Notes under the pieces: model-generated | Told to the model about the DNA's origin: nothing | Seen by the model: the letters and a program-made list of their open reading frames with translations, nothing else | Database searches by the model: none | In this document: positions 15,453 through 23,045 of the stretch, piece by piece | Position numbering within the stretch: the first letter of the stretch is position 1 | How the letters are laid out: each line of letters begins with the position of its first letter | NCBI GenBank assembly: GCA_945861565.1 | Contig: CAMAUY010000058.1 | Span: 1-32,682, forward strand | Direction: 5' to 3' | Length of the DNA: 32,682 nucleotides | From: Akkermansia muciniphila | Lineage (GTDB): Bacteria > Verrucomicrobiota > Verrucomicrobiia > Limisphaerales > UBA9464 | Translations under genes and position numbers: made by a program

Positions 15453-17609
15453 TCAAAAGGGCTCCGGGTCGTCCTCATCTGATCCGTGGCTGGGCGAGCG
15501 GGCTGCGCGGTTCGACCCTGAGTTTGGTGCGGGGCCCCAGGCCGGACGGAGATTCCATTCTTCATAAAGATCCTTGGATAATTCCTCCAGGAACCGGGAT
15601 CCGAGCTGCATCCCATTTCCGCCCCCGCCCGCAAATCGGAGCAGAGGATAGCTGAGATAAAGTTCGTTCTTGGCCCGCGTTACGGCGACATAGAATAACC
15701 GCCGCTCCTCCTCTTCGCCCTCGATTGAATCGAGAGAGCGTCCGGAGGGGAACATTCCCTCGCAGAGCATAATCACGAAAACGACTTCAAACTCGAGCCC
15801 TTTCGCCTGGTGCACGGTGGATAATTTCAACCGCTCCTCCTCTTCGGTGCTGGCCTTGGCTTCTGTCTCCGCATTGCTGAGCAGGGCAAGCTGGGTGAGG
15901 AACTCGACGGTCGTGGTGAATTGCCGCGCATAGCTGGCGAGTTGATCAAGGTCTTCCAGGCGATTGCGGGAGTTCTCGTACGTTGCCTCGATATAGGCGC
16001 AAATCTCGGCCTCCACCACCAGTCGGATTAAAGCAGCGGGGTCATTTCGGGTGCCGGGATCTTCACATTGCGAAATCGTCGCGGTAAACTGAGCCCACCC
16101 GACAGAAGCTTTCTTCGGCACCTTGGGGGCGATGCGCACGAGGAGTGGAGCGACGGGATCCCGAGGGGGCGGGGCGGTGGCGATTTCCAAAATGCCGTCA
16201 TTGTCAGAAGGTTCAACCAGAGGTGCCGCCTCGGCCGGAGTCGGTGGCGGGCAGAGGTTCCGGAATTCGTTCCACAGTTTGTCCGCACCCCGTCCTCCAA
16301 TCCCCGGCAGCATCTTGACGAGTCGCTTAAAGGCGAGTTCATCGGTCGGGTTAATGACGAATTTGAGATAGGCGGCGACGTCTTTGATGTGGGCCTGCTC
16401 GAAGAAGCGGATGCCGCTGGTGATACTGAATGGAATATTCCGACGGGTCAGTTCGAGTTGCAGTTCCAGCGCGTGAAAATGAGAGCGGTACAGCACGGCC
16501 ATGCGGTTCAGGCTTACCCCCTCGTCTCGCAGTTCCAGAGCGCGTTGGGCGACAAATACGGCCTGCTCCGATGCGTCGCCGCATACGGCTAGCACGGGCT
16601 TGATGCCAGCCTTCCGGGCCGCTTGTAGTTGCTTGGGGAACTGCCGGGTGTTGGCGGCGATGACGGCATTTGCCAGCGACAAGATTTCGGGGGTGCTACG
16701 GTAATTGGTTTCGATCTTGTACACCCGTGCCGTGGGATGCCGCTTGGGGAATTCAAGGATGTTGGCGAAATTTGCGCCCCGCCACGAATAGATGCTCTGC
16801 GAATCGTCCCCGACCGCCATGACGTTGTGATTTGCGCCCGCGACGAGATCAATCAAATCGGACTGCAGTTGGTTCGTGTCTTGATATTCGTCCACCAGAA
16901 GGTGCTGGAATCGCCGTTGATATAATTCCCGGATATCGGCGTGCTCCCGCAACAACCGAACCCAAAGGCAAATCAGGTCGTCGAAATCCATTGCGCCCGT
17001 CGTCCGCTTTCGTTCCCGGTAGCGGCTGGCAACGTCCACAATTTGGTCTTCAATGGGTAGGAATGACGGGTAGTTGGAGGCGAGCATCTGCGGAACGGTC
17101 CGTTGCTTGTTGGCGGCCAGCGACAGCATGTCCGAAAGTGCCTCGGGTTTTGGAAAGCGTGATTCTTTGACCTCAATCCCGGCGTCCACAATGCAGGCCG
17201 CCAGCAGGTCCTTCGAATCCTCACGGTCGGCGATGGTGAAGTCGGCGCGATATCCTAACCGGTCTGCATGCCGGCGCAGAATCCGCATCCCGACGCTGTG
17301 AAACGTGCCGCCCCACAGGCGGGAGAGGTCTCCCCCGAGCAGCTCGCCAACCCGTTGCATCATCTCCCGGGCGGCCTTGTTCGTGAACGTGAGAAGCAGG
17401 ATGCGATCGGCCGGAACCCCATGCTCCAGAAGCCAGGCCACGCGGTAGATGAGGGTGCGAGTCTTGCCGGCGCCGGCCCCGGCAAGCACGAGCGCCGGGC
17501 CGACTGGGGCCGACACCGCGGCGAACTGTTGGGCGTTTAGTTCCCGCTGATAGTCGATCCGCAGCTCGGCCGGCGGCTGAAAGGGCTGCAGGACGTAGTC
17601 GCGTGACAC
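15453..17609 (-). CDS. UvrD/PcrA/Rep-family superfamily 1 DNA helicase
   Basis: An ATP-dependent 3'-5' helicase used in repair or replication restart. The open frame extends to 17903, but I place the start at the GTG at 17609 (MSRDYVLQPF...), because this begins the family N-terminus and leaves room for the divergent gene at 17737. In the 718 residues, motif I is GAGAGKT (44-50), motif II DEYQDTNQLQ, motif III GDDSQSIYSWRGANF, motif IV TNYRSTPEIL, motif V LSTVHQAKGLEFEVVFV and motif VI RRLFYVAVTRAKNELYLSYP. All are intact. The C-terminal Gly-rich tail is short and lacks the Tudor-like domain of PcrA. The start codon is uncertain, as no strong ribosome site is visible. Confidence 0.93.
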   Translation of the reverse strand: MSRDYVLQPFQPPAELRIDYQRELNAQQFAAVSAPVGPALVLAGAGAGKTRTLIYRVAWLLEHGVPADRILLLTFTNKAAREMMQRVGELLGGDLSRLWGGTFHSVGMRILRRHADRLGYRADFTIADREDSKDLLAACIVDAGIEVKESRFPKPEALSDMLSLAANKQRTVPQMLASNYPSFLPIEDQIVDVASRYRERKRTTGAMDFDDLICLWVRLLREHADIRELYQRRFQHLLVDEYQDTNQLQSDLIDLVAGANHNVMAVGDDSQSIYSWRGANFANILEFPKRHPTARVYKIETNYRSTPEILSLANAVIAANTRQFPKQLQAARKAGIKPVLAVCGDASEQAVFVAQRALELRDEGVSLNRMAVLYRSHFHALELQLELTRRNIPFSITSGIRFFEQAHIKDVAAYLKFVINPTDELAFKRLVKMLPGIGGRGADKLWNEFRNLCPPPTPAEAAPLVEPSDNDGILEIATAPPPRDPVAPLLVRIAPKVPKKASVGWAQFTATISQCEDPGTRNDPAALIRLVVEAEICAYIEATYENSRNRLEDLDQLASYARQFTTTVEFLTQLALLSNAETEAKASTEEEERLKLSTVHQAKGLEFEVVFVIMLCEGMFPSGRSLDSIEGEEEERRLFYVAVTRAKNELYLSYPLLRFAGGGGNGMQLGSRFLEELSKDLYEEWNLRPAWGPAPNSGSNRAARSPSHGSDEDDPEPF

Positions 17610-17736
17610 CGGGGTACAATACCCGGAACCCGTGGCATGGGATGAATGAAAAAGGAGAGTGAAAGAGGATCGCGTGCGCCCCACCGTCCATTCGAGGCTT
17701 GTAATTCTCGGCGACCTACGTTCCCTTGGTATCGTC

Positions 17737-20028
17737 ATGAAGTTTCTCCAACTGCTTTCGGTTCTGATGATTTCGGTGCTTTGGGCTGCTTCCGCGGCGG
17801 CCCGCGATCTGGTAGTTGACACCGTGGACAATGCGAGCACGACCCGGACTTCGCTGAAGAAGGCACTGGAGACAGCGCTGGCCGGAGATGTCATCAAGTT
17901 CAATATCCCGGGGGACGGCCCGCACTACATCCAGACTCCGGCGGACGGCTACCCCTTGATTGCGGCCGATAGCCTTACCGTCGACGGGTACACCCAGCCC
18001 AAGTCGAAAGCCAATACCAACGAATTGGGGAAGGCCAATGTCGCGGATATTCGCATCGTTCTGGATTCTCGCGGGGGCGGTCGGAGAGTTCTCGATTATC
18101 CCGGCTTTGACCCTTCGGAGAGCGCGATCCTGGCGGTCCTGAATGCAAAGAATTTCACGCTCCGGGGCGTTTCGGTCCTGTCGGTGACGGGAGGTGGCTC
18201 GCTGGAAGATCCCTCCGTTTATGGAGTGGCCCTCATCAAGGCCGCCACCGGAGCCAAGATCCAGGGCTGCTGGTTTGGAGTCGATCCGGCCCAGAAAACA
18301 TTCGCCGCCGTCGAGGGGCTTATTCCCGGCATTGCGGGCGGCTCGGCCGCCGTCGTTTCCTTCGGGTGGCAGGAAAACCAGATTGTTGACTACTCCAGTG
18401 GGCTCCTTGTCGGCACGGATTCAAATGGTGTGAACGACCCTGGAGAAGCGAACGTTATTTGCGGCCAATTGTTGGCAATTCACTTGGAAACACCGGGGGT
18501 TCGCGTTGCCGGGAATTATGTCAACTACCTCCCGAACGGGGCATTGCTCGACATCGAGCGAATTGGAATTGCGGAGGACAAATACATCGAGTTTTTTGAA
18601 AACGGAAAGGCTGACAACAATATCATCGGTACCGATGGCGATGGCAAGAACGATGCCGGTGAAGGAAATTACATCGGGCCCGTCCGGTACGATGTGTTTA
18701 TGGAGTTCTGGCGCGCGGCGACAAATGTGGTCGTCGCCGGCAATTTCATTGGAGTTGGGCTGGATGGGAAAACAAATTTCGTCACCGCCGAAGGCACGGC
18801 ATTGCTCCTTGCTCGGAAGGACTCCACTTTTCGGGTGGGTTCGAATCAAGATGGGAGATCGGATGCTGCCGAAGCCAACCACTTCGCCAATTTTGCCGGA
18901 CCGATGTTCAAATTTAACAACAACAACAATGAAGAGGACAGCGAACCGGTCCGCATCTCGTTTCGTGGGAATGAGGTCATCCACAGTTTTGGCGTTGTCC
19001 CCGTAAATCCCTCGCAGAATGTGACCGCCGAACGGCTCTTCACGGGGGTCCTCGCTTTGCCAGGGACGGATAATGTTCCGGTCCTAAAGACGAATTCGAC
19101 ACCCCTGATTGTGATCGGAACGGTGCCCGCCGGCGCGGATGGTATTCCCGCAGCAGGTGCCCGGATTGAGGTGGACTTCTACTTAGCCGATCCCGGGAGC
19201 CTGACCTTGACTAACGCCGATTTCCCAGGGGGGTCGATTCAGGGAGGCACGTATCTTGGAACGTTGGCCGAAGGCGGTCCGGCGGATCTGGACGGGGCGG
19301 CCAAGTCGTTCCGATTCAATATTTCCAGTTGGGGATTAAATTTGGAGGATCTGAAACGGCTCACGTGCACATCCAATTATCGGCTGCTAACCGGAGCGAT
19401 CGTGACTTCCCTCCCGGCGGACGTGCTCGGCAATAAGGCTCAAGATGCGCCGTCGTCGTCGGTATCCATTGCCGCGACGGTTTCTGACGGAGTGGTGATC
19501 CTCACGATCACGGGCGGCAAGGCCCCGTTTCTCCTGCGGTTTAAGCCGAGTCTTGCCGATACGAATTGGAATGACATCTATACGACGTCCAACCGGACGA
19601 TCTTGCTGCCCGTGGTGGCTAGCGTCGGGATGTTCCAGGTCAGCGACGCAACGACCAAGAGCATTAAACTTTACTGGGCAGATCTCTCAGGCGGTGCGGA
19701 GAAACCTACGGCGATCATTACTCCGGCGACCGGCGCTGGAATTTTGTCTGTCGAGGGTACGAAGGCGTTCTATTACGTCAGTTATCAGGGGTTAAAGGCG
19801 ACGGCGACGGCCTCCCATGTGCATCGGGTGGACCAGGTCAACGGGACCGGGGGCGTGGCGTTTCCGCTGGCTCCCGTGGGGGCGTTTGGTACGTCTGGCA
19901 TACTCCAGGGACAAGCGACGATTAGCGCATTGGACGCTGCGAATGTTGAGTCTGGAAAGGCCTACTTCAATATTCACACCTCGGTGAATACGGGCGGTGA
20001 AATTCGCGGCGACTTGGTGAAGCCGTAA
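17737..20028 (+). CDS. Exported beta-helix protein with C-terminal CHRD domain
   Basis: From the ATG at 17737 the 763-residue product begins with a Sec signal, MKFLQLLSVLMISVLWAASA-AARD. Residues about 25-400 look like a right-handed beta-helix: repeated short strands with DGYTQP, NVICG, GNYV, NNIIGTDGDGKNDAGEGNYI and NFIGVGLDGKTN turns, a pattern seen in surface pectate-lyase-like folds and in adhesins. The middle is beta-rich without a recognisable domain. The last about 120 residues match CHRD (PF07452), ending YFNIHTSVNTGGEIRGDLVK. There are no obvious catalytic residues. The protein is probably secreted or surface-bound; binding or enzymatic activity cannot be assigned. It is divergent from the helicase gene and ends 5 bases before an inverted-repeat element. 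Confidence 0.75.
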   Translation: MKFLQLLSVLMISVLWAASAAARDLVVDTVDNASTTRTSLKKALETALAGDVIKFNIPGDGPHYIQTPADGYPLIAADSLTVDGYTQPKSKANTNELGKANVADIRIVLDSRGGGRRVLDYPGFDPSESAILAVLNAKNFTLRGVSVLSVTGGGSLEDPSVYGVALIKAATGAKIQGCWFGVDPAQKTFAAVEGLIPGIAGGSAAVVSFGWQENQIVDYSSGLLVGTDSNGVNDPGEANVICGQLLAIHLETPGVRVAGNYVNYLPNGALLDIERIGIAEDKYIEFFENGKADNNIIGTDGDGKNDAGEGNYIGPVRYDVFMEFWRAATNVVVAGNFIGVGLDGKTNFVTAEGTALLLARKDSTFRVGSNQDGRSDAAEANHFANFAGPMFKFNNNNNEEDSEPVRISFRGNEVIHSFGVVPVNPSQNVTAERLFTGVLALPGTDNVPVLKTNSTPLIVIGTVPAGADGIPAAGARIEVDFYLADPGSLTLTNADFPGGSIQGGTYLGTLAEGGPADLDGAAKSFRFNISSWGLNLEDLKRLTCTSNYRLLTGAIVTSLPADVLGNKAQDAPSSSVSIAATVSDGVVILTITGGKAPFLLRFKPSLADTNWNDIYTTSNRTILLPVVASVGMFQVSDATTKSIKLYWADLSGGAEKPTAIITPATGAGILSVEGTKAFYYVSYQGLKATATASHVHRVDQVNGTGGVAFPLAPVGAFGTSGILQGQATISALDAANVESGKAYFNIHTSVNTGGEIRGDLVKP

Positions 20029-20033
20029 CCGAA

Positions 20034-20116
20034 GGGGTCGGTCAATAGTAATGTGCTATTCACGAACGGAACTCGATGGAGACTCCCAGAATACTACAAT
20101 ACTATTGACCGACCCC
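20034..20116. repeat. Inverted-repeat element, copy 1 (REPIN/MITE-like, 83 bp)
   Basis: The ends are GGGGTCGGTCAATAGTA on the left and its exact reverse complement on the right, extended to 21 bp with one mismatch (..aTGT/ACAAT..). About 20 inner bases on each side (TAATGTGCT and AATACTACAATA) are shared with copy 2 at 21549-21698. The centre is unrelated to copy 2. No target duplication is visible. It lies directly after the stop of the beta-helix gene and supplies the DNA next to the stop of the truncated ORF on the other side. The end sequence resembles those of elements mobilised by REP-associated tyrosine transposases; this link is an inference. Confidence 0.85.
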
Positions 20117-20117
20117 G

Positions 20118-20444
20118 TCACGCGAGGGCATCAACGATGCTTTCTTCATGTTTCCATTCCGCATCGAACCACGAGTGACGGAGCACAATACTATTACGAG
20201 CGATCAACGTGTGATGCGCATAACTCCGGGTGTGGTCATGCCACCATCGGAGATACATTTGTTGTGGTCTCTCGAAGGCGAGTTCCATTTTGAACCGCTG
20301 TTCCAAGACGCTATCCGCTGTGATCTTGCGCTTTAGCTGCGCCAAGCATCGAAAAGTTTGGCAGGTTCCATATGTGCGGAGAACCTGAGCTCGGACGTCG
20401 TTTAAGTCCGTGTTGCCCCCGTCTGATGCGTCGTGGTGGATCAC
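20118..20444 (-). pseudogene. Truncated ORF, possibly from an outer-membrane lipoprotein-sorting-like family
   Basis: The 108-codon frame starts with a GTG that overlaps the stop codon of the SGNH hydrolase (GTGA), suggesting coupling. It reads on to VRAQVLRTYGTCQTFRCLAQ and ELAFERPQQMYLRWW, and ends HEESIVDALA followed by a TGA only two bases outside copy 1 of the inverted-repeat element. The pattern of a helix with a short 'xVLxTYGxxxxF' opening and later 'FERPxxxYLRW' strands resembles periplasmic LolA/DUF2092-like proteins, which normally continue well beyond this point and start with a signal peptide. No signal is seen. I infer a gene cut at its 3' end by the repeat. A short real protein remains possible. 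Confidence 0.4.
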
Positions 20445-21505
20445 TTCCTGCGCGCGGTCCAGTTCAGACTCACGGGGGCACCGTTCAGTTCTGTCTTGGC
20501 GATGCCTTCGAGTTTCCCATTCACCAATTTTCCGCTCATCTCGTAAACCATTGTCCCGCCCTCGGCACGGTCTCGCTTTACGGTCCAGGAAAATGTATCC
20601 CCCTCAAGGTGGCTATTCTTGATTGCGAGCCAGCGGTCTGGTTGACGAGCAAAACGACCCGACAGGCGTCCTCCCTCCACCTTTAGAGATAGGTCGCCAT
20701 CCACCGGTTTTCCCTCCGGACCCGGAATCGTCCAAATCCAGTCGCCGGTTAGATTTGGGGAATTCACGACCGCAGCCGTGACCGGTGCATCGCCGATGAT
20801 GTTAGAAAGCCTTTGCTCAATTTCCGCGGCCCAGCTGCCGTACGCCGCCGAAGACAGGTGCAAATAGTCGGGCATTAACTCCCGGGAAATCGTTCCGTCT
20901 GTGTTTACAAAACGATGGCCGAAATCGATCCAGAACACAGTCTGATTATCCGCCAACTTCTCCAGCACCTGATTAATCTGGAGCAACTTGCCGCGTTGGG
21001 GATTGAAGTTTTCGCCTCGCGGAAAGATTCCAAGCAGAAGCACCTTCGTTTGCGGCAGCTTTTCGCGAAGCCGCCGGACGATTGCCGCAACGCCGTCCAC
21101 AATCTGCCCGGGCGTATTGTCTTCGCCATTGGAGTTGTTTGTGCCGATCATGACCACTGCGGCTTTCGGTTGGATACCGTCGACATTTCCGTGATCCAAC
21201 CTCCAGAGGACATGCTGGGTTCGGTCTCCTCCGATACCTAGGTTGACCGCCTTTCGGTGAGAATAGTATCGGGCCCACACGTCCTTGCCCTCGCCCTCCC
21301 AGCCCTGCGTGATCGAATCGCCGACGAAGATGACCTCCGTCTCCTTGCCCACTTCAGACACCTTTTTATTGAGGGACTCGTGGCGGTCCTGCCACCACTG
21401 CTCGATCCGAGGCGTAGGTTCCACGGCTGAGTGAGCTCCCAGGCGCAGCGACGCCGAGGCAAGTAACGCCAATGTCAGAAGAGACACAGAAAACAGAGTC
21501 TTCAT
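20441..21505 (-). CDS. Exported SGNH/GDSL hydrolase (PAF acetylhydrolase-like)
   Basis: I choose the ATG at 21505, which opens a clear Sec signal, MKTLFSVSLLTLALLASASL (cleavage near AHS-AV). The 354-residue protein has all four blocks of the SGNH fold: GDSI with nucleophile S64, the oxyanion Gly in GIGGD (about 91-94), GTNN (121-124) and the catalytic D213/H216 pair in DYLH. Residues about 245-354 form a separate beta-rich domain (TGDWIWTIPGPEGKPVDGD ... SGKLVNGKLEGIAKTELNG), possibly a substrate- or surface-binding module. It probably removes acyl groups from carbohydrates or lipids outside the cytoplasm; the substrate is unknown. The gene is bracketed by two copies of the same inverted-repeat element. 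Confidence 0.9.
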   Translation of the reverse strand: MKTLFSVSLLTLALLASASLRLGAHSAVEPTPRIEQWWQDRHESLNKKVSEVGKETEVIFVGDSITQGWEGEGKDVWARYYSHRKAVNLGIGGDRTQHVLWRLDHGNVDGIQPKAAVVMIGTNNSNGEDNTPGQIVDGVAAIVRRLREKLPQTKVLLLGIFPRGENFNPQRGKLLQINQVLEKLADNQTVFWIDFGHRFVNTDGTISRELMPDYLHLSSAAYGSWAAEIEQRLSNIIGDAPVTAAVVNSPNLTGDWIWTIPGPEGKPVDGDLSLKVEGGRLSGRFARQPDRWLAIKNSHLEGDTFSWTVKRDRAEGGTMVYEMSGKLVNGKLEGIAKTELNGAPVSLNWTARRK

Positions 21506-21548
21506 GGCGGGCCATGACAAGGCAGGCGCATCGTGAAAGCAAGCCTTC

Positions 21549-21698
21549 AAAGGGGTCGGTCAATAGTAATGTGCTTTTTTGGAATGATCGAACTTCGAGG
21601 AGCGATACTGAACGGTCCGGCCGGATTAGGCGCTGAGACGGCGAGGAAGGACTGGATCGCGATTCAGAAATACTACAATACTATTGACCGACCCCTTT
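21549..21698. repeat. Inverted-repeat element, copy 2 (REPIN/MITE-like, 150 bp)
   Basis: AAAGGGGTCGGTCAATAGTA at the left is mirrored by TACTATTGACCGACCCCTTT at the right. The inner TAATGTGCT (left) and AATACTACAA (right) are the same as in copy 1 at 20034-20116, while the middle is about 65 bp longer and unrelated. The right end runs into the 3' end of the DNA glycosylase gene and contains its stop codon. No ORF for a transposase is present, so movement would need one in trans. Confidence 0.87.
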
Positions 21699-22307
21699 GG
21701 CGGCGTCGGCGGCGCGCCAGAGGTACCAGGCGATTGTCGTGCGGTAGGGGCGCCAGCATTCTCCGCGCGCGGCCAGTTCCTTTGGTTTCGGCTGCGTCTC
21801 GAGCCCGTAGACCACCCGGTAGCCTTCCCGCACGCCGAAATCATCGACGGGCCAGACGTCGGGCCGGCCCAGCTTGAAGATCAACAGCATCTCAACGGTC
21901 CATCGGCCAACCCCACGGCATTCGGTTAATCGTTCGATGATTTCCTCGTCGGACATACAGGTGATGCGGCGCGACGTGGGCACAGTCCCCGACAACGTTT
22001 TGGCGGCGATGTCGCGGATCCCCGCCACTTTTGCTCCGGAGAACCCGGCGGCGCGAATTTGCTCGTCGCGGATGGCGTCCAGGTCTTTCGGCGCGGGAAA
22101 CTTCTTGCCCGGGAACAGCGCTCGGAAGCGTCCAAGAATGGTTTCGGCCGCGGTTCCGTTAAGTTGCTGGTGAGCAACGGCCCGGACCAGCGATTCAAAG
22201 GGGGTCCGCCCCGGGTCCGGTTGGAGCGTGCAAGGGCCGACCTGGCGGATCAGCCGACGGATGGCTGGGTCGCTGCTGCGGAGATGCCGGATTGCTTCCG
22301 GAGTCAT
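21681..22307 (-). CDS. DNA-3-methyladenine glycosylase II, AlkA-like (HhH-GPD)
   Basis: A base-excision repair enzyme that removes alkylated purines. The 208-residue protein lacks the N-terminal AlkA_N domain of the E. coli enzyme and corresponds to the compact HhH-GPD form. The family segments are VRAVAHQQLNGTAAETI (42-58), the helix-hairpin-helix CRGVGRWTVEMLLIFKLGRP (130-149) and WPVDDFGVREG with the catalytic Asp (D156 by analogy to E. coli D238). WRPYRTTIAWYLWR closes the domain. The last residues, about KGVGQ, and the TAG stop are encoded by the end of the inverted-repeat element copy 2 (AAAGGGGTCGGTCAATAG). The fold ends before this tail, so activity is probably unaffected. Confidence 0.9.
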   Translation of the reverse strand: MTPEAIRHLRSSDPAIRRLIRQVGPCTLQPDPGRTPFESLVRAVAHQQLNGTAAETILGRFRALFPGKKFPAPKDLDAIRDEQIRAAGFSGAKVAGIRDIAAKTLSGTVPTSRRITCMSDEEIIERLTECRGVGRWTVEMLLIFKLGRPDVWPVDDFGVREGYRVVYGLETQPKPKELAARGECWRPYRTTIAWYLWRAADAAKGVGQ

Positions 22308-22456
22308 GGAATGGGGCCGATACAGCGGGATGGGCTCGCCGCCATTACTCAGGATCGGGGAGAGCCGCGCTTAGCCTTGGCCGGGATCAGGACAGGGTCC
22401 GCTCCCCTGGCCGGGAAAGCACAAGGCCCCGACCTGCGGCGCGGGTGTGAGATCCG

Positions 22457-22615
22457 TGCATCGCGAAGTTGTTGGAGAAGGGTTGCGGACGCCGCGCTGC
22501 GGCGTCCCCGCGCCGTTCAGGCGCGGCACGAACCGCGCTGCGGCCCTGTTCTGCCCGGTGAACGCGGGCGGGGTTGTCGCAGCGCGACAACCTCTACCAA
22601 CAACTTCGGGATGCA
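22457..22615. repeat. Nested palindromic element with internal hairpins (159 bp)
   Basis: The outer arms are TGCATCGCGAAGTTGTTGG (22457-22475, continuing to 22485) and CCAACAACTTCGGGATGCA (22597-22615, preceded by CAACCTCTA). They form an inverted repeat of about 27 bp with two or three differences. Inside lie four further hairpins: GACGCCGC-gct-GCGGCGTC (22488-22506), CCGCGCC-gttca-GGCGCGG (22508-22526), CCGC-gct-GCGG (22533-22543) and GTTGTCGC-agc-GCGACAAC (22573-22591). No credible gene is encoded. It fills most of the 334-base gap 22308-22641 between the glycosylase start and the glutaredoxin stop. This architecture fits a dispersed chromosomal repeat. Confidence 0.85.
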
Positions 22616-22641
22616 CTGGTGTGAAATGCGGCCGCGACCTT

Positions 22642-22977
22642 TTATCGGCGAAAGCCGATACCGGCGGACGGCATTTCATTGGCACAGGGCTGATTCGTCG
22701 GAGCGTCGGGCTGACGTGCGTTAGGAGTAACGACCCCCTTGGCCAGCATCCAGGCTTCAACTTCTTCCCCGGAAATGTCTGGCAGCATGTGCCCGTTGAT
22801 CTCCACGCAGGGTGAGAGCATTTGGCCGGACTTCACAATCATCTCCTGACGCTGATGGGCGTCATTGATGATATCGCGGTCCTCGAAGGGGAGGTCATAC
22901 TTTCGCATGACGGCGCGAACGCCCTGGCTCCAGCCGCACGACGGTTTCAGGTAGGCAATGATCTTAGGTTTTTCCAT
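22642..22977 (-). CDS. Glutaredoxin-family protein (CGWS active site)
   Basis: From the ATG at 22977 the product has 111 residues; an in-frame ATG at 23049 would overlap the DnaK-like gene and give a non-family N-terminus. The thioredoxin fold begins KPKIIAYLKPSCGWSQGVRA with the active site C14-G-W-S17. This monothiol-like CGxS site differs from the CGFS of iron-sulfur glutaredoxins. The cis-proline region is LSPCVEING, with an additional Cys beside the Pro, and EVEAWMLAKGVV ends the domain at about residue 83. The last about 28 residues are Pro/Asn-rich and end in SAGIGFRR over a hairpin, so they may be acquired from the adjacent repeat. It lies 68 bases downstream of the Hsp70-like gene and is probably co-transcribed with it. 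Confidence 0.8.
   Translation of the reverse strand: MEKPKIIAYLKPSCGWSQGVRAVMRKYDLPFEDRDIINDAHQRQEMIVKSGQMLSPCVEINGHMLPDISGEEVEAWMLAKGVVTPNARQPDAPTNQPCANEMPSAGIGFRR
22643..22660. repeat. Hairpin at the glutaredoxin 3' end
   Basis: TATCGGC-GAAA-GCCGATA forms a perfect 7-bp stem with a 4-base loop. It overlaps the last codons and stop of the glutaredoxin gene. On the minus strand it is followed by AAAAGG, not by T's, so it is a poor terminator. It may stabilise the transcript end or belong to the neighbouring repeat element. Confidence 0.6.
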
Positions 22978-23045
22978 AAATCGTGCCGGCAACCTAGACG
23001 CCTCGGGAGAAAGTGCGAACTGAAATTTGTGGTCAATCCACCGGT

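Noticed and set aside
17610..17903. N-terminal extension of the helicase of about 98 residues
   Set aside because: It would overlap the signal-peptide start of the divergent gene at 17737, is Ser/Arg-rich, and is unlike any helicase N-terminus; the GTG at 17609 gives the expected start.
22371..22760. 129-codon minus-strand frame across the nested palindrome region
   Set aside because: It overlaps the glutaredoxin end and runs through hairpins; the open frame results from GC-rich palindromes, not from a gene.
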